A stretch of 64,000 nucleotides of DNA from an uncultured Pseudodesulfovibrio sp. (GTDB lineage: Bacteria > Desulfobacterota > Desulfovibrionia > Desulfovibrionales > Desulfovibrionaceae). Positions 43,695 through 53,788 of this stretch are shown piece after piece. The notes beneath the pieces were generated by a model, which saw only the letters and a program-made list of their open reading frames with translations, had not been told where the DNA came from and ran no database searches. Numbering within the stretch: the first letter of the stretch is position 1; the number at the start of each line of letters is the position of its first letter. The position numbers and the translations under genes are program-made. Location: positions 1,157,740 to 1,221,739 of the forward strand of contig NZ_OY776488.1 in NCBI RefSeq assembly GCF_963675635.1. Reading direction: 5' to 3'.

Positions 43695-44624
43695 TCATTT
43701 AAATTCAGTTAGCCATTGCTCCACAAAGTCAGCGATGGCATCATTCTCTCCAGGTGAGAACCAATGAATATCGGACTCCTTTTTAAACCAGGTGATCTGC
43801 CGCTTGGCATAGGCACGTGTGTTTTTGATCCACATATCCCGCACGGCATCAAGAGGAAGTTCATCCCGCAGGAACGCCAACAGTTCAGCACAGCCGATCC
43901 CAGTCCATCCCGGAGCTTCAGGATCTGAACACCGGGCATAAGCCGCCACCGCCTCATCCACAGCCCCCTGCTCCAACATCATGCCTATCCGTTTGGCCAG
44001 ATGCGGTGTCAGTTCATTCAGATCAATTTTCATACCGATCTTAAGAGCAAGGTAGGGAGCCGGAGCATGTTCGCTTTCAGAATGCCACCATGTCATGTTT
44101 TTACCGGTGGCAAGCAGCACTTCTGCAGCCCGGGCGTTGCGCTGAGTATCATTGGGGTGAATCTTGGCTGCGTAGTCGGGATCGGTCTTGGTCAATTCGG
44201 CATGCAAAACCTGAGGGCCCTCGGCTTTGATCCGATCAAGCACCTGCTGGCGAATCTCCACGGGTATCTCAGGGATGGGTGCAATCCCTGAAAGCAATGA
44301 TCGAAGATACATCCCAGTTCCACCCACCAATATGGGCAGACGATCTTGCGCCCGGACTTCTTCGATCTTCTCAACAGCCATTTCCACGAAGCGGGCGGCT
44401 GTCATCTTCTCTTCGGTCCCTAGAAAACCATACAGCAAATGAGGACAGGCAGCCTGTTCGTCAGCATCAGGCTGAGCTGTAATAAGCGGGAAATCCCGAT
44501 ATACTTGGCGAGAATCAAAATTGATAACGCTGGCAGGCATTCGCTTCGCAACGGCAATTGCCGCAGCCGTTTTGCCGGTTCCGGTAGGGCCAAGCAGGCA
44601 GACTATGGGCGGTTTACTGTTCAT
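43695..44624 (-). CDS. miaA: tRNA dimethylallyltransferase
   Basis: A 309-residue enzyme that adds a dimethylallyl group to A37 of tRNAs reading UNN codons. The P-loop is LLGPTGTGKTAAAIAVA, followed by INFDSRQVYRDFPLITAQPD and LVGGTGMYLRSLLSGIAP. The ATG at 44624 is in the overlap TAATG with the coaD stop, and AAGGAT lies upstream. The frame is open further, but the P-loop must lie near the start. Confidence 0.95.
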   Translation of the reverse strand: MNSKPPIVCLLGPTGTGKTAAAIAVAKRMPASVINFDSRQVYRDFPLITAQPDADEQAACPHLLYGFLGTEEKMTAARFVEMAVEKIEEVRAQDRLPILVGGTGMYLRSLLSGIAPIPEIPVEIRQQVLDRIKAEGPQVLHAELTKTDPDYAAKIHPNDTQRNARAAEVLLATGKNMTWWHSESEHAPAPYLALKIGMKIDLNELTPHLAKRIGMMLEQGAVDEAVAAYARCSDPEAPGWTGIGCAELLAFLRDELPLDAVRDMWIKNTRAYAKRQITWFKKESDIHWFSPGENDAIADFVEQWLTEFK

Positions 44625-45151
44625 TATCCTTTCTTCTTGCCGCTGCCGCAACCGTAGGTAAATCCGTACTTGATATTTAACGCCTTGACCACAGGCCCAG
44701 GCACAAGTCCACAAACGTCGCCACCATACTGGGCCACTTCCTTCACTATGGTGGAACTCAGATACATCCATTTGAAGTCGGTCATCATGAATACTGTTTC
44801 GATCTCACGCTCTAACTTGCGATTCATGAGTGCCATTTGAAACTCATACTCGAAGTCAGAAACCGCACGCAGACCACGCATGATGGTTCCGGCCCCCTTA
44901 CTTTCCACATAATCAATCAGCAGACAGTTAAACGGCTCGACAATAACATTCGGCTCATCCCGAAAGACTTCTTTTGCCAGCTCGACACGTTCACCAATGG
45001 AAAATAGCGTTTTCTTCGGCGTACTCTCCGCAACGGCAAGAATCACAGTATCAAAGACCTGAAGACCGCGCCGTGTCAGACTGACATGTCCCATGGTCAA
45101 AGGGTCGAAAGTACCGGGGTAAACAGCCGTACGATGATTCAATTCCGCCAT
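44624..45151 (-). CDS. coaD: Phosphopantetheine adenylyltransferase
   Basis: A 175-residue enzyme of CoA synthesis. It has VYPGTFDPLTMGHVSLTRRG, with the T/HxGH nucleotidyl-transfer motif, AEST-type PKKTLFSIGERVEL and the late SSTIVKEVAQYGGDV. The tail has a glycine/lysine-rich end GCGSGKKKG. The start overlaps the rsmD end by 13 bases and the stop overlaps the miaA start by 1. Confidence 0.95.
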   Translation of the reverse strand: MAELNHRTAVYPGTFDPLTMGHVSLTRRGLQVFDTVILAVAESTPKKTLFSIGERVELAKEVFRDEPNVIVEPFNCLLIDYVESKGAGTIMRGLRAVSDFEYEFQMALMNRKLEREIETVFMMTDFKWMYLSSTIVKEVAQYGGDVCGLVPGPVVKALNIKYGFTYGCGSGKKKG

Positions 45152-45699
45152 AAAAGTATCCTGGTTTGACCGTATTCCCGATCAGTTAACAATTCCATTT
45201 CCGCAATCGGTCCTTCAGTCGGTGCGCAAACAGTTGTCTCCACTTCGGCCAGGACCAACGCGCCGGGTGCGATCCACCCTTTTTTCAACGCCTTCTCCAA
45301 AGCCGGGACCAATAAGTCCTTTCCATAGGGCGGGTCAATGAAAACAAGATCAAAAGCCCTTTCAGGCACCTTGGACAATACACCAAAAAGGTCCTTGCTG
45401 ACCACCTTGATACGTTTTTTTTCTACCCCCAGATCAGACAGGTTATTCCGTATCAACCCGGCTGCCTTAGAACTTTTTTCCACAAACCAGGCAGTACTGG
45501 CACCCCGACTCAAACATTCAATTCCCAGGCTGCCAGAACCGGCAAACATGTCGATGACACGCACGTCCGCAAAATCCACCCCACGAGCCATCAGCATAGA
45601 GAAGATGGATTCACGGACCTTCATGGTGGCCGGTCGATACCCCGGTCCCTCGCAGGTTTTGAGCCTACGTCCTTTATATTTACCACCAACTATTCGCAT
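45139..45699 (-). CDS. rsmD: 16S rRNA (guanine966-N2)-methyltransferase
   Basis: A 186-residue SAM-dependent methyltransferase. It starts MRIVGGKYKGRRLKT, contains the SAM-binding VIDMFAGSGSLGIECLSRGA and the catalytic (N/D)PPY motif as VFIDPPYG. The rsmD-coaD pair is conserved in most bacteria. It lies 2 bases after the MBL ribonuclease gene. Confidence 0.95.
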   Translation of the reverse strand: MRIVGGKYKGRRLKTCEGPGYRPATMKVRESIFSMLMARGVDFADVRVIDMFAGSGSLGIECLSRGASTAWFVEKSSKAAGLIRNNLSDLGVEKKRIKVVSKDLFGVLSKVPERAFDLVFIDPPYGKDLLVPALEKALKKGWIAPGALVLAEVETTVCAPTEGPIAEMELLTDREYGQTRILLWRN

Positions 45700-45701
45700 G
45701 A

Positions 45702-47309
45702 TTACATTTCCGAGACCAATTCAATAATATTGCGATTGATATCAAGTAGCTTGTCGCGCAACTCCGACTGATCAACCCATGGTCGATCTTCCACGCTCTT
45801 TACTCGTTTTCGAAGCTCTGCATACAGGTTTTCGGAATCGGCCAGCAGAAAATTCCAATCCACGCGGGGTCTGGCAATGTCCATATCCACAACGGGCTGC
45901 AATTCCACACCGGGTTCCAATTCAAGTTCTTCCATATATTCAGGGATATGCACTTCAAATCCAAATTTCTTGGTAATAAGCGCACCAAATTCCTTCTGTA
46001 CTTCGGATTCACCGTGTACCAAGATCACCTTCACAGGTTTACCCTTCATGGTACCGAGCCAATTCATGAGTTCATCCTGTCCGGCATGCCCGGAAAAACC
46101 GTTGATGGTAAACACCTTGGCATTGACGGCAACTTCTTCACCAAAAAGACGAATCTTCTTGGCTCCCCCCACGATCTTTCGTCCGGGAGTGCCGACGCCC
46201 TGCCAGCCCACAAAGACCACACTGGCACCGGGACGCCACAGGTTGTGGCGCAAATGGTGTTTAATACGTCCGGCATTGGCCATTCCACTAGCCGAAATGA
46301 TAACAGCCGGACCACGCGTTTCATTGATGGCTTGAGACTGTTCTCGACTCTCTGTGAACTTCAGGTTGGGAAGATCGAGTGGATTCTCTCCGTTCTGAAG
46401 GAATTCACGAGTCTCTTTATCAAAAAACTCTGGATGCTTACGAAATATCTCTGTAGCACGAATAGCAAGCGGACTGTCCAGGTACACAGGCATATCGGCA
46501 GGCAATTTCCCCTGTTTCTTTAACAGAAAGAGGCTGTAGATAATCTGCTGTGACCGCTCCACGGCAAACGCCGGAATAACAACTTTTTCACCATTCTTGT
46601 AACTGTAGGCAATAGCCTCGGCCAATTCTTCCAGACTGCCCGCTTCATCCTTATGATTGCGATTGCCATAGGTGGATTCGAGAAACAGGTAGTCCGCGCA
46701 GTCCACGCCGCTGGGGTCCGCAACAATAAGTTGCTCAGGTCGACCGAGATCGCCTGAAAAAACCGCCTTGGTTTTCTTGCCATCCTGTTCATACTCTATC
46801 TCAATAAAAGCAGACCCAAGAATATGGCCCGCATTCATGTATGTTACTTTAATACCGGGGGCTGGCTCGAATGTTCTCGCATATTCAACCGTAGCGAACA
46901 AAGGGATGGTATTTTCTGCATCACCGATAGTGTACAATGGTCGGACAGGCTGTCCACCTGTCCGAAGTTGTTTACGATTGTCCCACTCTGCTTCCATCTC
47001 CTGTATGTGCGCGCTATCGAGCAGCATTATCTCCAGCAGGTCTCGTGTCGGGGCCGTGCAGTAGATGGGATTTTTGAATCCTTTGGACACCAGAGCCGGG
47101 AGTAAACCGCTATGATCAATATGGGCGTGGGTAATCAGAATGAAATCAAGCTTCTTGCCATCATAATTATCAAAGTTCCAGTTTCTCTTCTCAATTTCCT
47201 TATTGCCCTGATGAAGGCCGCAATCAACGGCAAACCGCTTGTTGCCACATTCCAAAATGTAACAGGAGCCACTGACGGTGCGGGCCGCGCCCATAAAAGT
47301 AATTTTCAT
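45702..47309 (-). CDS. MBL-fold/beta-CASP/RMMBL ribonuclease-like protein
   Basis: A 535-residue metallo-beta-lactamase protein with ITHAHIDHSGLLPALVSKG (HxHxDH), a beta-CASP insert with VIPAFAVERSQQIIYSL and ISASGMANAGRIKHHLRHNL, and a C-terminal RMMBL module with FTINGFSGHAGQDELMNW and VILVHGE. This is the CPSF73/YSH1-like branch, which cleaves RNA. About 70 extra C-terminal residues form a charged helix. GAGGAA lies 5 bases before the ATG. Its RNA target is unknown. Confidence 0.9.
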   Translation of the reverse strand: MKITFMGAARTVSGSCYILECGNKRFAVDCGLHQGNKEIEKRNWNFDNYDGKKLDFILITHAHIDHSGLLPALVSKGFKNPIYCTAPTRDLLEIMLLDSAHIQEMEAEWDNRKQLRTGGQPVRPLYTIGDAENTIPLFATVEYARTFEPAPGIKVTYMNAGHILGSAFIEIEYEQDGKKTKAVFSGDLGRPEQLIVADPSGVDCADYLFLESTYGNRNHKDEAGSLEELAEAIAYSYKNGEKVVIPAFAVERSQQIIYSLFLLKKQGKLPADMPVYLDSPLAIRATEIFRKHPEFFDKETREFLQNGENPLDLPNLKFTESREQSQAINETRGPAVIISASGMANAGRIKHHLRHNLWRPGASVVFVGWQGVGTPGRKIVGGAKKIRLFGEEVAVNAKVFTINGFSGHAGQDELMNWLGTMKGKPVKVILVHGESEVQKEFGALITKKFGFEVHIPEYMEELELEPGVELQPVVDMDIARPRVDWNFLLADSENLYAELRKRVKSVEDRPWVDQSELRDKLLDINRNIIELVSEM

Positions 47310-47479
47310 TGATGTTCCTCATGGTGCCATCCCCCTGTAAAAAGCAATAGAATCCACTTTCGAAAGGAGAAGAATCCGTGTAATGTACATTGATACGGAA
47401 CCCGGTGTCCGCTGTCACAATTACATGCCCCATAAACTCGGTTCAGGCAACAATTCCATACGAAATTCAAGGAGAATTC

Positions 47480-48139
47480 ATGATCCACCGCTCCAAGCAA
47501 TACCTCATTGACGACCTTTCGATCCATGAATCCTGGCGACTCTTCAAGATAATGTCAGAAATAGTGGACGGCTTTGAAAACCTGTCCGAAATCGGACCGG
47601 CCATATCAATGTTCGGCTCGGCCCGCGTCAAGCCGGAAGATCCGCTGTATAAAAAAACCGTCGAACTTTCCACGGCCTTGTCCAGAGCAGGCTATTCCAT
47701 CATAACCGGTGGTGGCCCCGGCCTCATGGAAGCTGGCAACAAGGGTGCGTATGACAATGGCGGCGAATCCATCGGATTGCATATCCACCTGCCCATGGAG
47801 CAACATAACAACCCATACATGAACGTAAAAAGCGAGTTCCGGTACTTCTTCATCCGCAAGCTCATGTTCATCAAATACGCCCTGGCGTATGTGGCTCTGC
47901 CCGGCGGCTACGGCACTCTGGACGAACTGTCGGAAGCCCTGGTGCTTATCCAGACGCATCGTATCAAGCCCTTCCCCATCGTCCTGTTCGGCACGGAGTT
48001 CTGGGGAGGACTGGTAGACTGGTTCAAAACACAACTCGTCACCAATGAATTCTGCAAGGAAGAAGACCTCGACTTGTTCATCGTCACTGACGACGTGGAT
48101 GAAGTGGTCAGCCACATCAAGAAGCACGTCATCATCTAA
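47480..48139 (+). CDS. LOG-family (lysine decarboxylase-like) protein
   Basis: A 219-residue protein with the LOG signature GGGPGLMEAGNKGA and LPGGYGTLDELSEAL. LOG proteins act as nucleoside 5'-monophosphate phosphoribohydrolases; bacterial members of this longer type are often called TIGR00730 family. The ATG at 47480 has AAGGAGA 5 bases upstream; the frame is open to 47390 without further support. The 170-base gap upstream has a 10-bp palindrome, AATGTACATT, near 47382 and no certain promoter. Confidence 0.9.
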   Translation: MIHRSKQYLIDDLSIHESWRLFKIMSEIVDGFENLSEIGPAISMFGSARVKPEDPLYKKTVELSTALSRAGYSIITGGGPGLMEAGNKGAYDNGGESIGLHIHLPMEQHNNPYMNVKSEFRYFFIRKLMFIKYALAYVALPGGYGTLDELSEALVLIQTHRIKPFPIVLFGTEFWGGLVDWFKTQLVTNEFCKEEDLDLFIVTDDVDEVVSHIKKHVII

Positions 48140-48147
48140 CCATACCT

Positions 48148-49059
48148 GTGAACAACAGAAAAAAAGCATTAGTATTCGGCCTGGTCACGGTGGGCATCTG
48201 GTCCACCGTGGCTTCGGCCTTCAAAATTGCCCTCACCCGACTAGACCCGTTACAACTTCTGCTCATGGCCTGCGTCGCGTCCATTGTCGCTCTGACAGGA
48301 ATCATGGCCTTTCAGGGAAAGCTCGTTGAACTGACACGGATATCACGCCGGGAAATGCTACGATCAGCCCTGCTTGGCACCCTGAATCCATTTCTCTATT
48401 ATATGATCCTGTTCAAGGCGTACGACCTGCTTCCGGCGCAAGAAGCCCAACCCATCAATTATACATGGGCCATCACCCTGTCGCTGCTGTCCATCCCTCT
48501 GCTGGGACAAAAGATGTCAGGCAAAGACCTAGCCGCAATATTTCTCAGCTACTTCGGAGTGGTCGTCATCTCCACACACGGCAGTCCTTTTACTCTGGAA
48601 TTTTCCAATCTAACCGGCGTCGGACTGGCCCTGGCAAGCACCGTCATATGGGCACTCTACTGGATATTCAATACCCGAAGCAAAGCCGATCCACTGGCAG
48701 GACTGCTCCTCGGCTTTCTCTACGGGTTCCCGCTCATATTGACGGCAACACTCCTTTTCTCGAGTCTTCCGACTCTGGACATTCCTTCAATGGTAGCTGC
48801 AACCTATATCGGTTTCTTTGAAATGGGCATCACGTTCGTTCTCTGGCTTACAGCCATGAAATACGCGGCAACTCCTGACGGCGGAGGAACAGCACGTATC
48901 GCGAATCTCATTTTTCTTTCTCCATTTCTTTCACTGATTTTCATCCATTTTCTCGTGGGCGAAAAGATTCTGCCATCAACAATTGCCGGACTCGGTTTCA
49001 TCATAGCCGGCAACATACTCATGCAGTATAAAAGCAAGGCTCAGAAAAAAACCACCTAG
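48148..49059 (+). CDS. EamA/DMT-superfamily transporter
   Basis: A 303-residue inner-membrane protein with about ten helices in two EamA repeats. The first begins [20 protein letters not shown] and the second near [20 protein letters not shown]. Such proteins export amino acids, nucleosides or other metabolites; the substrate is not evident. It starts with GTG 9 bases after the LOG gene. Its TAG stop shares the palindrome CTAG with the stop of the convergent chemoreceptor gene. Confidence 0.9.
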   Translation: MNNRKKALVFGLVTVGIWSTVASAFKIALTRLDPLQLLLMACVASIVALTGIMAFQGKLVELTRISRREMLRSALLGTLNPFLYYMILFKAYDLLPAQEAQPINYTWAITLSLLSIPLLGQKMSGKDLAAIFLSYFGVVVISTHGSPFTLEFSNLTGVGLALASTVIWALYWIFNTRSKADPLAGLLLGFLYGFPLILTATLLFSSLPTLDIPSMVAATYIGFFEMGITFVLWLTAMKYAATPDGGGTARIANLIFLSPFLSLIFIHFLVGEKILPSTIAGLGFIIAGNILMQYKSKAQKKTT

Positions 49060-50777
49060 ACAGCAACACGAACATCAACCGCAATAACGCCAAGTACGCG
49101 ACCTCCAACAGTGAAAAACGGGCTGGATACCGTGATGCAGCTTTCACCAGATGCCGAGGAAACATATACCTCCGACACATAAAAAGTACTGGTATTCATG
49201 GCTTCCCTGAACCAGGGGCGAGAAGACCAATCCATTCCGAATGCCATGCCGTCTTCAGAGTATTTCGAGACCAGCCCCCCTATATTACTTACAGTCTGTA
49301 TACCTTTCGCGTCCGTAATATACATCAATTCCAAGAACTCATGAGCTCGAAGGGTACGGCGCATTGCGCCCTCCTGCCGCTGACGTTCACAGGACTGCAC
49401 GTCAGCGGCCTTGGCCAATTCTTCAATAACCGCCTGCACTCGTCCTGCACCGATCAGACGGAAAACGCCCGTCATGGTTGCCAAGTCATCCACACGTTCA
49501 CTCAATAGATTCACAGCTCCAGCAGCTTCAGCCATCCCCTGCTCAGTATCTGATGAAATGGTATGAATTTCAAAGATGGTACGGTTTACCTCTTCACAGG
49601 AGACAGACTGCTGGTGGGCGGCTGCGGCAATAGCACTGATCTGTACGGCGCTCGCTCCTGAATGCGTAACTATTTTTTCCAAGGCACTACCAGACTCATC
49701 CGCCAACGCCGCAGCATCGTCCGCCAGTCCTGCCATGCCCTGCACTCCCTCGATAGTCTGTGCCACCTGCTGCTGAATACCTTCGATAGCCAGTCCGACA
49801 TTCCTGGTGGCCTCCATGGTCTTCTCCGCAAGCTTGCGCACTTCGTCGGCAACCACGGCAAATCCACGCCCAGCCTCTCCAGCTCGAGCCGCTTCAATAG
49901 CCGCATTCAACGCCAATAAATTTGTCTGGTCCGCTATATCAGAGATGACTCCCATAATTGTACCCACTCCATGCGCCTGGGAACCAAGACCAGCCACGCT
50001 TTCAACCAGTACCTGAGAATTTTTTGAAACAGCGCCAATCGCATCGCGAGTGTTCGCAACAATTGCAGCACCGGATGTCGCCTGCTCCATAACAAACTCC
50101 GCACCTGAAGCGGCGGCAGCGGCATTCTCGGCGGTCTCTCCGACGGCACTATTCATCTGTTCAGTCGCCGAGACGGCGCTGGCAACAATCTGTTGTTGCC
50201 TTGAAGCCCCGTCACTGGCTTTGGTAGTCGCGTTATCCAATTGAATTAACTGATCTCGAATACTTTGTATCGACATTTCCAGAGTTTCTGCAGCTGACAA
50301 AAGCCCCTGACATCGAGCATTTTCCCCTTGTTTTCTGGCTGTTATTGCATTTGAGGCAGCTTCATCCGCTTTGGATACAGCCTCTTTGGCAGTATGTTGT
50401 TCTTCAGCCAGACGATTCTCTAACATGTTTATGTAATTACCAATTTGGTTTATTCTTTCACAGACCTTCCCAAAAACGTCAGGTCGATGTGACGGCAGAT
50501 CAAATTCTTTTTTCCCCTGCATGTGCAAATCTAAATTATTCAATAATACAGAATAATTAATCGTAGCAGATCTCCTCCCCAAAAACACAATGCCAAGACA
50601 GAGAATGACACTCAGAAGGGCACCTCCTCCCAGCATCCAATACAACCTTTCTACCTCTGCTGACAGAATTGTCACCCGACTCAACGACTCCACTGCAAAA
50701 GCTTCAGCAGTAGGCAGGGTTCCAATTCCAAGAAAGACCGTTGTAATTACAGTTATTTTGCAATTTTTACACATCAT
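49056..50777 (-). CDS. Methyl-accepting chemotaxis protein with C-terminal Cache-like sensor
   Basis: A protein of about 573 residues. Two membrane helices near the N terminus ([12 protein letters not shown] and [14 protein letters not shown]) enclose only a short external loop. A coiled-coil signalling domain follows with the hairpin tip [20 protein letters not shown] then [15 protein letters not shown]. After it, the last 110 residues contain [33 protein letters not shown] and a final GVIAVDVRV strand, the pattern of a Cache/PDC sensor, which here must be cytosolic. The start is either 50777 or 50774, with AAGGGG upstream. The gap upstream to 50993 is AT-rich with no gene. Confidence 0.88.
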   Translation of the reverse strand: MMCKNCKITVITTVFLGIGTLPTAEAFAVESLSRVTILSAEVERLYWMLGGGALLSVILCLGIVFLGRRSATINYSVLLNNLDLHMQGKKEFDLPSHRPDVFGKVCERINQIGNYINMLENRLAEEQHTAKEAVSKADEAASNAITARKQGENARCQGLLSAAETLEMSIQSIRDQLIQLDNATTKASDGASRQQQIVASAVSATEQMNSAVGETAENAAAAASGAEFVMEQATSGAAIVANTRDAIGAVSKNSQVLVESVAGLGSQAHGVGTIMGVISDIADQTNLLALNAAIEAARAGEAGRGFAVVADEVRKLAEKTMEATRNVGLAIEGIQQQVAQTIEGVQGMAGLADDAAALADESGSALEKIVTHSGASAVQISAIAAAAHQQSVSCEEVNRTIFEIHTISSDTEQGMAEAAGAVNLLSERVDDLATMTGVFRLIGAGRVQAVIEELAKAADVQSCERQRQEGAMRRTLRAHEFLELMYITDAKGIQTVSNIGGLVSKYSEDGMAFGMDWSSRPWFREAMNTSTFYVSEVYVSSASGESCITVSSPFFTVGGRVLGVIAVDVRVAV

Positions 50778-50939
50778 AAACCCCTTCATTCCTCTATTGT
50801 TATTTGAAAACAGGTAAGAGGACCAAAGCAAGTCGCAGGCCAATGTAAAAGCCACTGCAATCATCCAGTTTTTATTTTATCCAATAAAAACAAATTACAA
50901 ATGATATTTCTAGGTTTTCTCTAGATAATATTGAGAGAT

Positions 50940-50976
50940 AAAAAAAGCCGGTCAAAACAAATGTTTTGACCGGCCA
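50940..50976 (-). terminator. Rho-independent terminator after the gpmI/zinc-ribbon operon
   Basis: On the minus strand GCCGGTCAAAACA pairs with TGTTTTGACCGGC as a 13-bp stem with almost no loop, followed by T7. It lies 20 bases past the small zinc-ribbon gene. Confidence 0.9.
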
Positions 50977-50993
50977 TGAAGAGAATCGGTTAA

Positions 50994-51236
50994 CTACAGG
51001 AAGTCAGGATCTATGCCCGCTCTACCACCCGCCGTAATCAATTTCATGTAACGAATGGTTCGGTCATCCACAGGAACTATAGGGAAGTTTTCCCGACACG
51101 CGTCACACTGCACCATGGCAGGACGGGACGGAGCAATAAGGGGAACCTCTCGGCTGCAATGAGGACATGGATAAAGGAATATCAACTCCATGCCCGCAGG
51201 CTTTACCGGGGTCAGTGGTTTCTTTGATTCAGCCAT
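50994..51236 (-). CDS. Small zinc-ribbon-like hypothetical protein
   Basis: An 80-residue protein with two CxxC pairs, YPCPHCSREV and VQCDACREN, about 18 residues apart, which suits a zinc ribbon. The C terminus reads RYMKLITAGGRAGIDPDFL. Its ATG overlaps the gpmI stop (TAATG), so it is translated with that gene. No function is known; it could bind RNA or a protein partner. Confidence 0.75.
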   Translation of the reverse strand: MAESKKPLTPVKPAGMELIFLYPCPHCSREVPLIAPSRPAMVQCDACRENFPIVPVDDRTIRYMKLITAGGRAGIDPDFL

Positions 51237-52768
51237 TATTTTCTCTTTTTCACCAGGTTCTTTCCAGTCATCTCGACGGGCTGCTCAATGCCCCACAATC
51301 CAAGGATGGTGGGTGCCAAGTCGCCAAGAATCCCTTCTTCAAGTTCGGCACTTTCGCACCCTTTCTCAATATATACAAGCGGAACCGGGTTGGTTGTATG
51401 CGCCGTATGAGGGCTGCCGTCCTCGGCAACAAGCTTCTCGGCATTACCATGATCCGCAGTCAATAGCATACGCCCTCCAGCCGCCAAAACCGTATCGACG
51501 ATCCGTCCAACACACGCGTCAACGGTCACACAGGCCTGCTTGGCTGCATCGATAATCCCAGTATGCCCCACCATGTCCAGATTGGCGAGATTGCACACAC
51601 ACAAGTCATAATCAGGAATCTTGCTTATAAGCGTGTCAGCCACTTCGTCCGCACTCATTTGCGGCTTCTGGTCATATGTGGCGACCTCTCGCGGTGAAGG
51701 AATCATGATACGGTCTTCATTCGGAAAAGGTTCTTCACGACCACAATTAAGGAAATACGTCACATGCGCGTACTTCTCAGTCTCGGCAATACGCAGTTGC
51801 TTCATGCCCCTGCCGGAGACAACCTCACCCAGAGTGCCGTCATAACTCTCAGGCGGGAATGCCGTGGGCATGGGGAAAGTCGACTCATATCTAGTCATGG
51901 TAGCGAACTCGACCATTTTTGGCACAGAGGCACGCGGGAACTCGTTGAAGTCCTCTTCGAAAAGGGCACGGCTTATCTGACGCGCACGATCAGCCCGGAA
52001 GTTGAAGAAGAACACGCCGTCTCCATCTCCAATTTGACCGTTCACGCCGTCAATACGACTCGGCTTGATAAATTCGTCTGTTTCACCTGCATCATAGGAA
52101 GCCTGAATGCCGGATAGCGGATCAGCCATGACACCGCCTTCGCCAGTGACCAAGGCCTTGTATGCCACGTCATTGCGCTCAAACCGCTTATCTCGATCCA
52201 TAGCCCAATACCGCCCACTGACGGTTGCCACCTGACCGATACCGATTTCTTCCATTTTTTCTATCAACTGACGCACGAACCCCAGGCCGCTGGTAGGCGA
52301 AGTGTCACGGCCATCCATGAATGCGTGAACAAAAACCTGCGGGACACCCTGATCTTTTGCCATTTTGAGGACAGCATAGATATGGTTCTGATGGCTATGA
52401 ACTCCACCATCAGAAACCAGTCCCATAAGATGAAGACGTCCACTCCCGGCCTTGGTTTTAGCCATCAGGTCAATGAGCGTCTCGTTCTCATAAAAGCTAC
52501 CGTTTTCAATGGAAATATCAATACGAGTCATGTCTTGATAGACAATACGACCACCACCGATATTCATGTGACCGACTTCGGAATTACCCATGAACCCGTC
52601 AGGCAGGCCAACGGCACGTCCAGAACAGGTCAACTGTGTATTTGGATACTCCTCAAGCAGTGCGTCCAGATGCGGCGTTACGGCGTTACGGACGCAGTTG
52701 CCTGCCCCTTCGGGAGCAATGCCCCATCCGTCCAGAATCAACAGGAGTGTTTTCTTCGGTTCGGCCAT
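51236..52768 (-). CDS. gpmI: 2,3-bisphosphoglycerate-independent phosphoglycerate mutase
   Basis: A 510-residue manganese enzyme interconverting 3- and 2-phosphoglycerate. It starts with LLLILDGWGIAPEG (Asp13, metal), has the phosphoserine Ser63 in FMGNSEVGHMNIGGGR, and the late LTADHGNAEKL metal site. Length is standard. GGAGGC lies 4 bases before the ATG. It sits 18 bases after rsfS. Confidence 0.96.
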   Translation of the reverse strand: MAEPKKTLLLILDGWGIAPEGAGNCVRNAVTPHLDALLEEYPNTQLTCSGRAVGLPDGFMGNSEVGHMNIGGGRIVYQDMTRIDISIENGSFYENETLIDLMAKTKAGSGRLHLMGLVSDGGVHSHQNHIYAVLKMAKDQGVPQVFVHAFMDGRDTSPTSGLGFVRQLIEKMEEIGIGQVATVSGRYWAMDRDKRFERNDVAYKALVTGEGGVMADPLSGIQASYDAGETDEFIKPSRIDGVNGQIGDGDGVFFFNFRADRARQISRALFEEDFNEFPRASVPKMVEFATMTRYESTFPMPTAFPPESYDGTLGEVVSGRGMKQLRIAETEKYAHVTYFLNCGREEPFPNEDRIMIPSPREVATYDQKPQMSADEVADTLISKIPDYDLCVCNLANLDMVGHTGIIDAAKQACVTVDACVGRIVDTVLAAGGRMLLTADHGNAEKLVAEDGSPHTAHTTNPVPLVYIEKGCESAELEEGILGDLAPTILGLWGIEQPVEMTGKNLVKKRK

Positions 52769-52786
52769 GACGCCTCCTGGCGTTGA

Positions 52787-53155
52787 TTAGATTTCGACTC
52801 TCGGAGCTTCAGTCCACATACCTTCGATATTGTAAAAACCGCGCAATTCTTCAAGGAAGATATGAACCAGGACATCATTCAGATCGACCAAAATCCATTC
52901 ACCGGTTTTTTGCCCTTCCATGCTCAAGAACTCAATTTTTTCTTCGGCAGCCTTGTCCAGAATATACTCTGCCAAAGCCTTGGCATGCTTCACGCCGCGG
53001 GCAGAAACAACCACAGTCATGTCGGTAACCGAACTCATTTTTGAGACATCAAGGATAACGACTTTCTCGCCCTGCTTTTCGTCCAGCCATTCTGCGACAA
53101 TACGGGCCTTGTCGTCACTCGCCATTTCCTGGTATTTCTTTTCTTTGTTCAACAA
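52787..53155 (-). CDS. rsfS: Ribosome silencing factor RsfS
   Basis: A 122-residue protein that binds L14 of the large ribosomal subunit and blocks subunit joining when nutrients are scarce. It shows VVILDVSKMSSVTDMTVVVS and GEWILVDLNDVLVHIFLEE. The start is probably the TTG at 53155, with GAGGA 9 bases upstream, because N-terminal residues KEKKYQE are common in the family; the first ATG is 10 codons later and has a poorly spaced site. Confidence 0.92.
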   Translation of the reverse strand: MLNKEKKYQEMASDDKARIVAEWLDEKQGEKVVILDVSKMSSVTDMTVVVSARGVKHAKALAEYILDKAAEEKIEFLSMEGQKTGEWILVDLNDVLVHIFLEELRGFYNIEGMWTEAPRVEI

Positions 53156-53182
53156 TGTAGTCCTCGTATCTTTCGATACATA

Positions 53183-53788
53183 TTATTCTTTTTCCGGATA
53201 ACAACCAACAAGCAAATCATCCAGCCCCCGTTTGGGCACATGATGCCTGCCGTCGTCTCCGCTCCAATATTGTATACTTCCGTCGGATGGAAGCGATTCC
53301 ACCACGACATCCTGAGCCGGCACACCAAGCGCCAACACCAGAAGTATATCGAAATTTTCCGACAGGTCGAGCATCCGAGACAATTTCTTTCTGTTGATCG
53401 TCCCTATGATGCACCCGCCAAGCCCTTTTTCCACGGCTCCAAGCATTATGGACTGACTGGCAATGCCGTGATCGCAACCAGGATCATCCGCCACATTCTT
53501 ATCGAGCAGAATGATTATATACCCAGTTGGCCGTTGTCCTTCTGCCGGGCCTTTCCAGTCCTTGAGATAACCAGCCCATCCTAAAAGAGGAAAGAGAGTG
53601 TCACAGTATGCTTTTTCAGTTACAGCAACGTATTTCAACGGCTGCATGTTCATGCCTGACGGCATGAATCGAGTCAAATCGATCAACTCGATCAGTACAT
53701 CAATGGTGACAGGACTGGATTCATCGAATATTCGCCTTGTCCGATTCCGTATCATCAATTCCCTGAACTGCATATGCTCCTCGTTCAT
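53183..53788 (-). CDS. Nitroreductase-family flavoprotein
   Basis: A 201-residue FMN protein. The family start is RNRTRRIFDESSPVT with the FMN-binding arginines, then RFMPSGMNMQPLKYVAV, and GAVEKGLGGCIIGTINRKKL. It probably reduces a quinone, flavin or nitro compound using NAD(P)H; the physiological substrate is unknown. It is 27 bases upstream of rsfS and may share its transcript. Confidence 0.88.
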   Translation of the reverse strand: MNEEHMQFRELMIRNRTRRIFDESSPVTIDVLIELIDLTRFMPSGMNMQPLKYVAVTEKAYCDTLFPLLGWAGYLKDWKGPAEGQRPTGYIIILLDKNVADDPGCDHGIASQSIMLGAVEKGLGGCIIGTINRKKLSRMLDLSENFDILLVLALGVPAQDVVVESLPSDGSIQYWSGDDGRHHVPKRGLDDLLVGCYPEKE

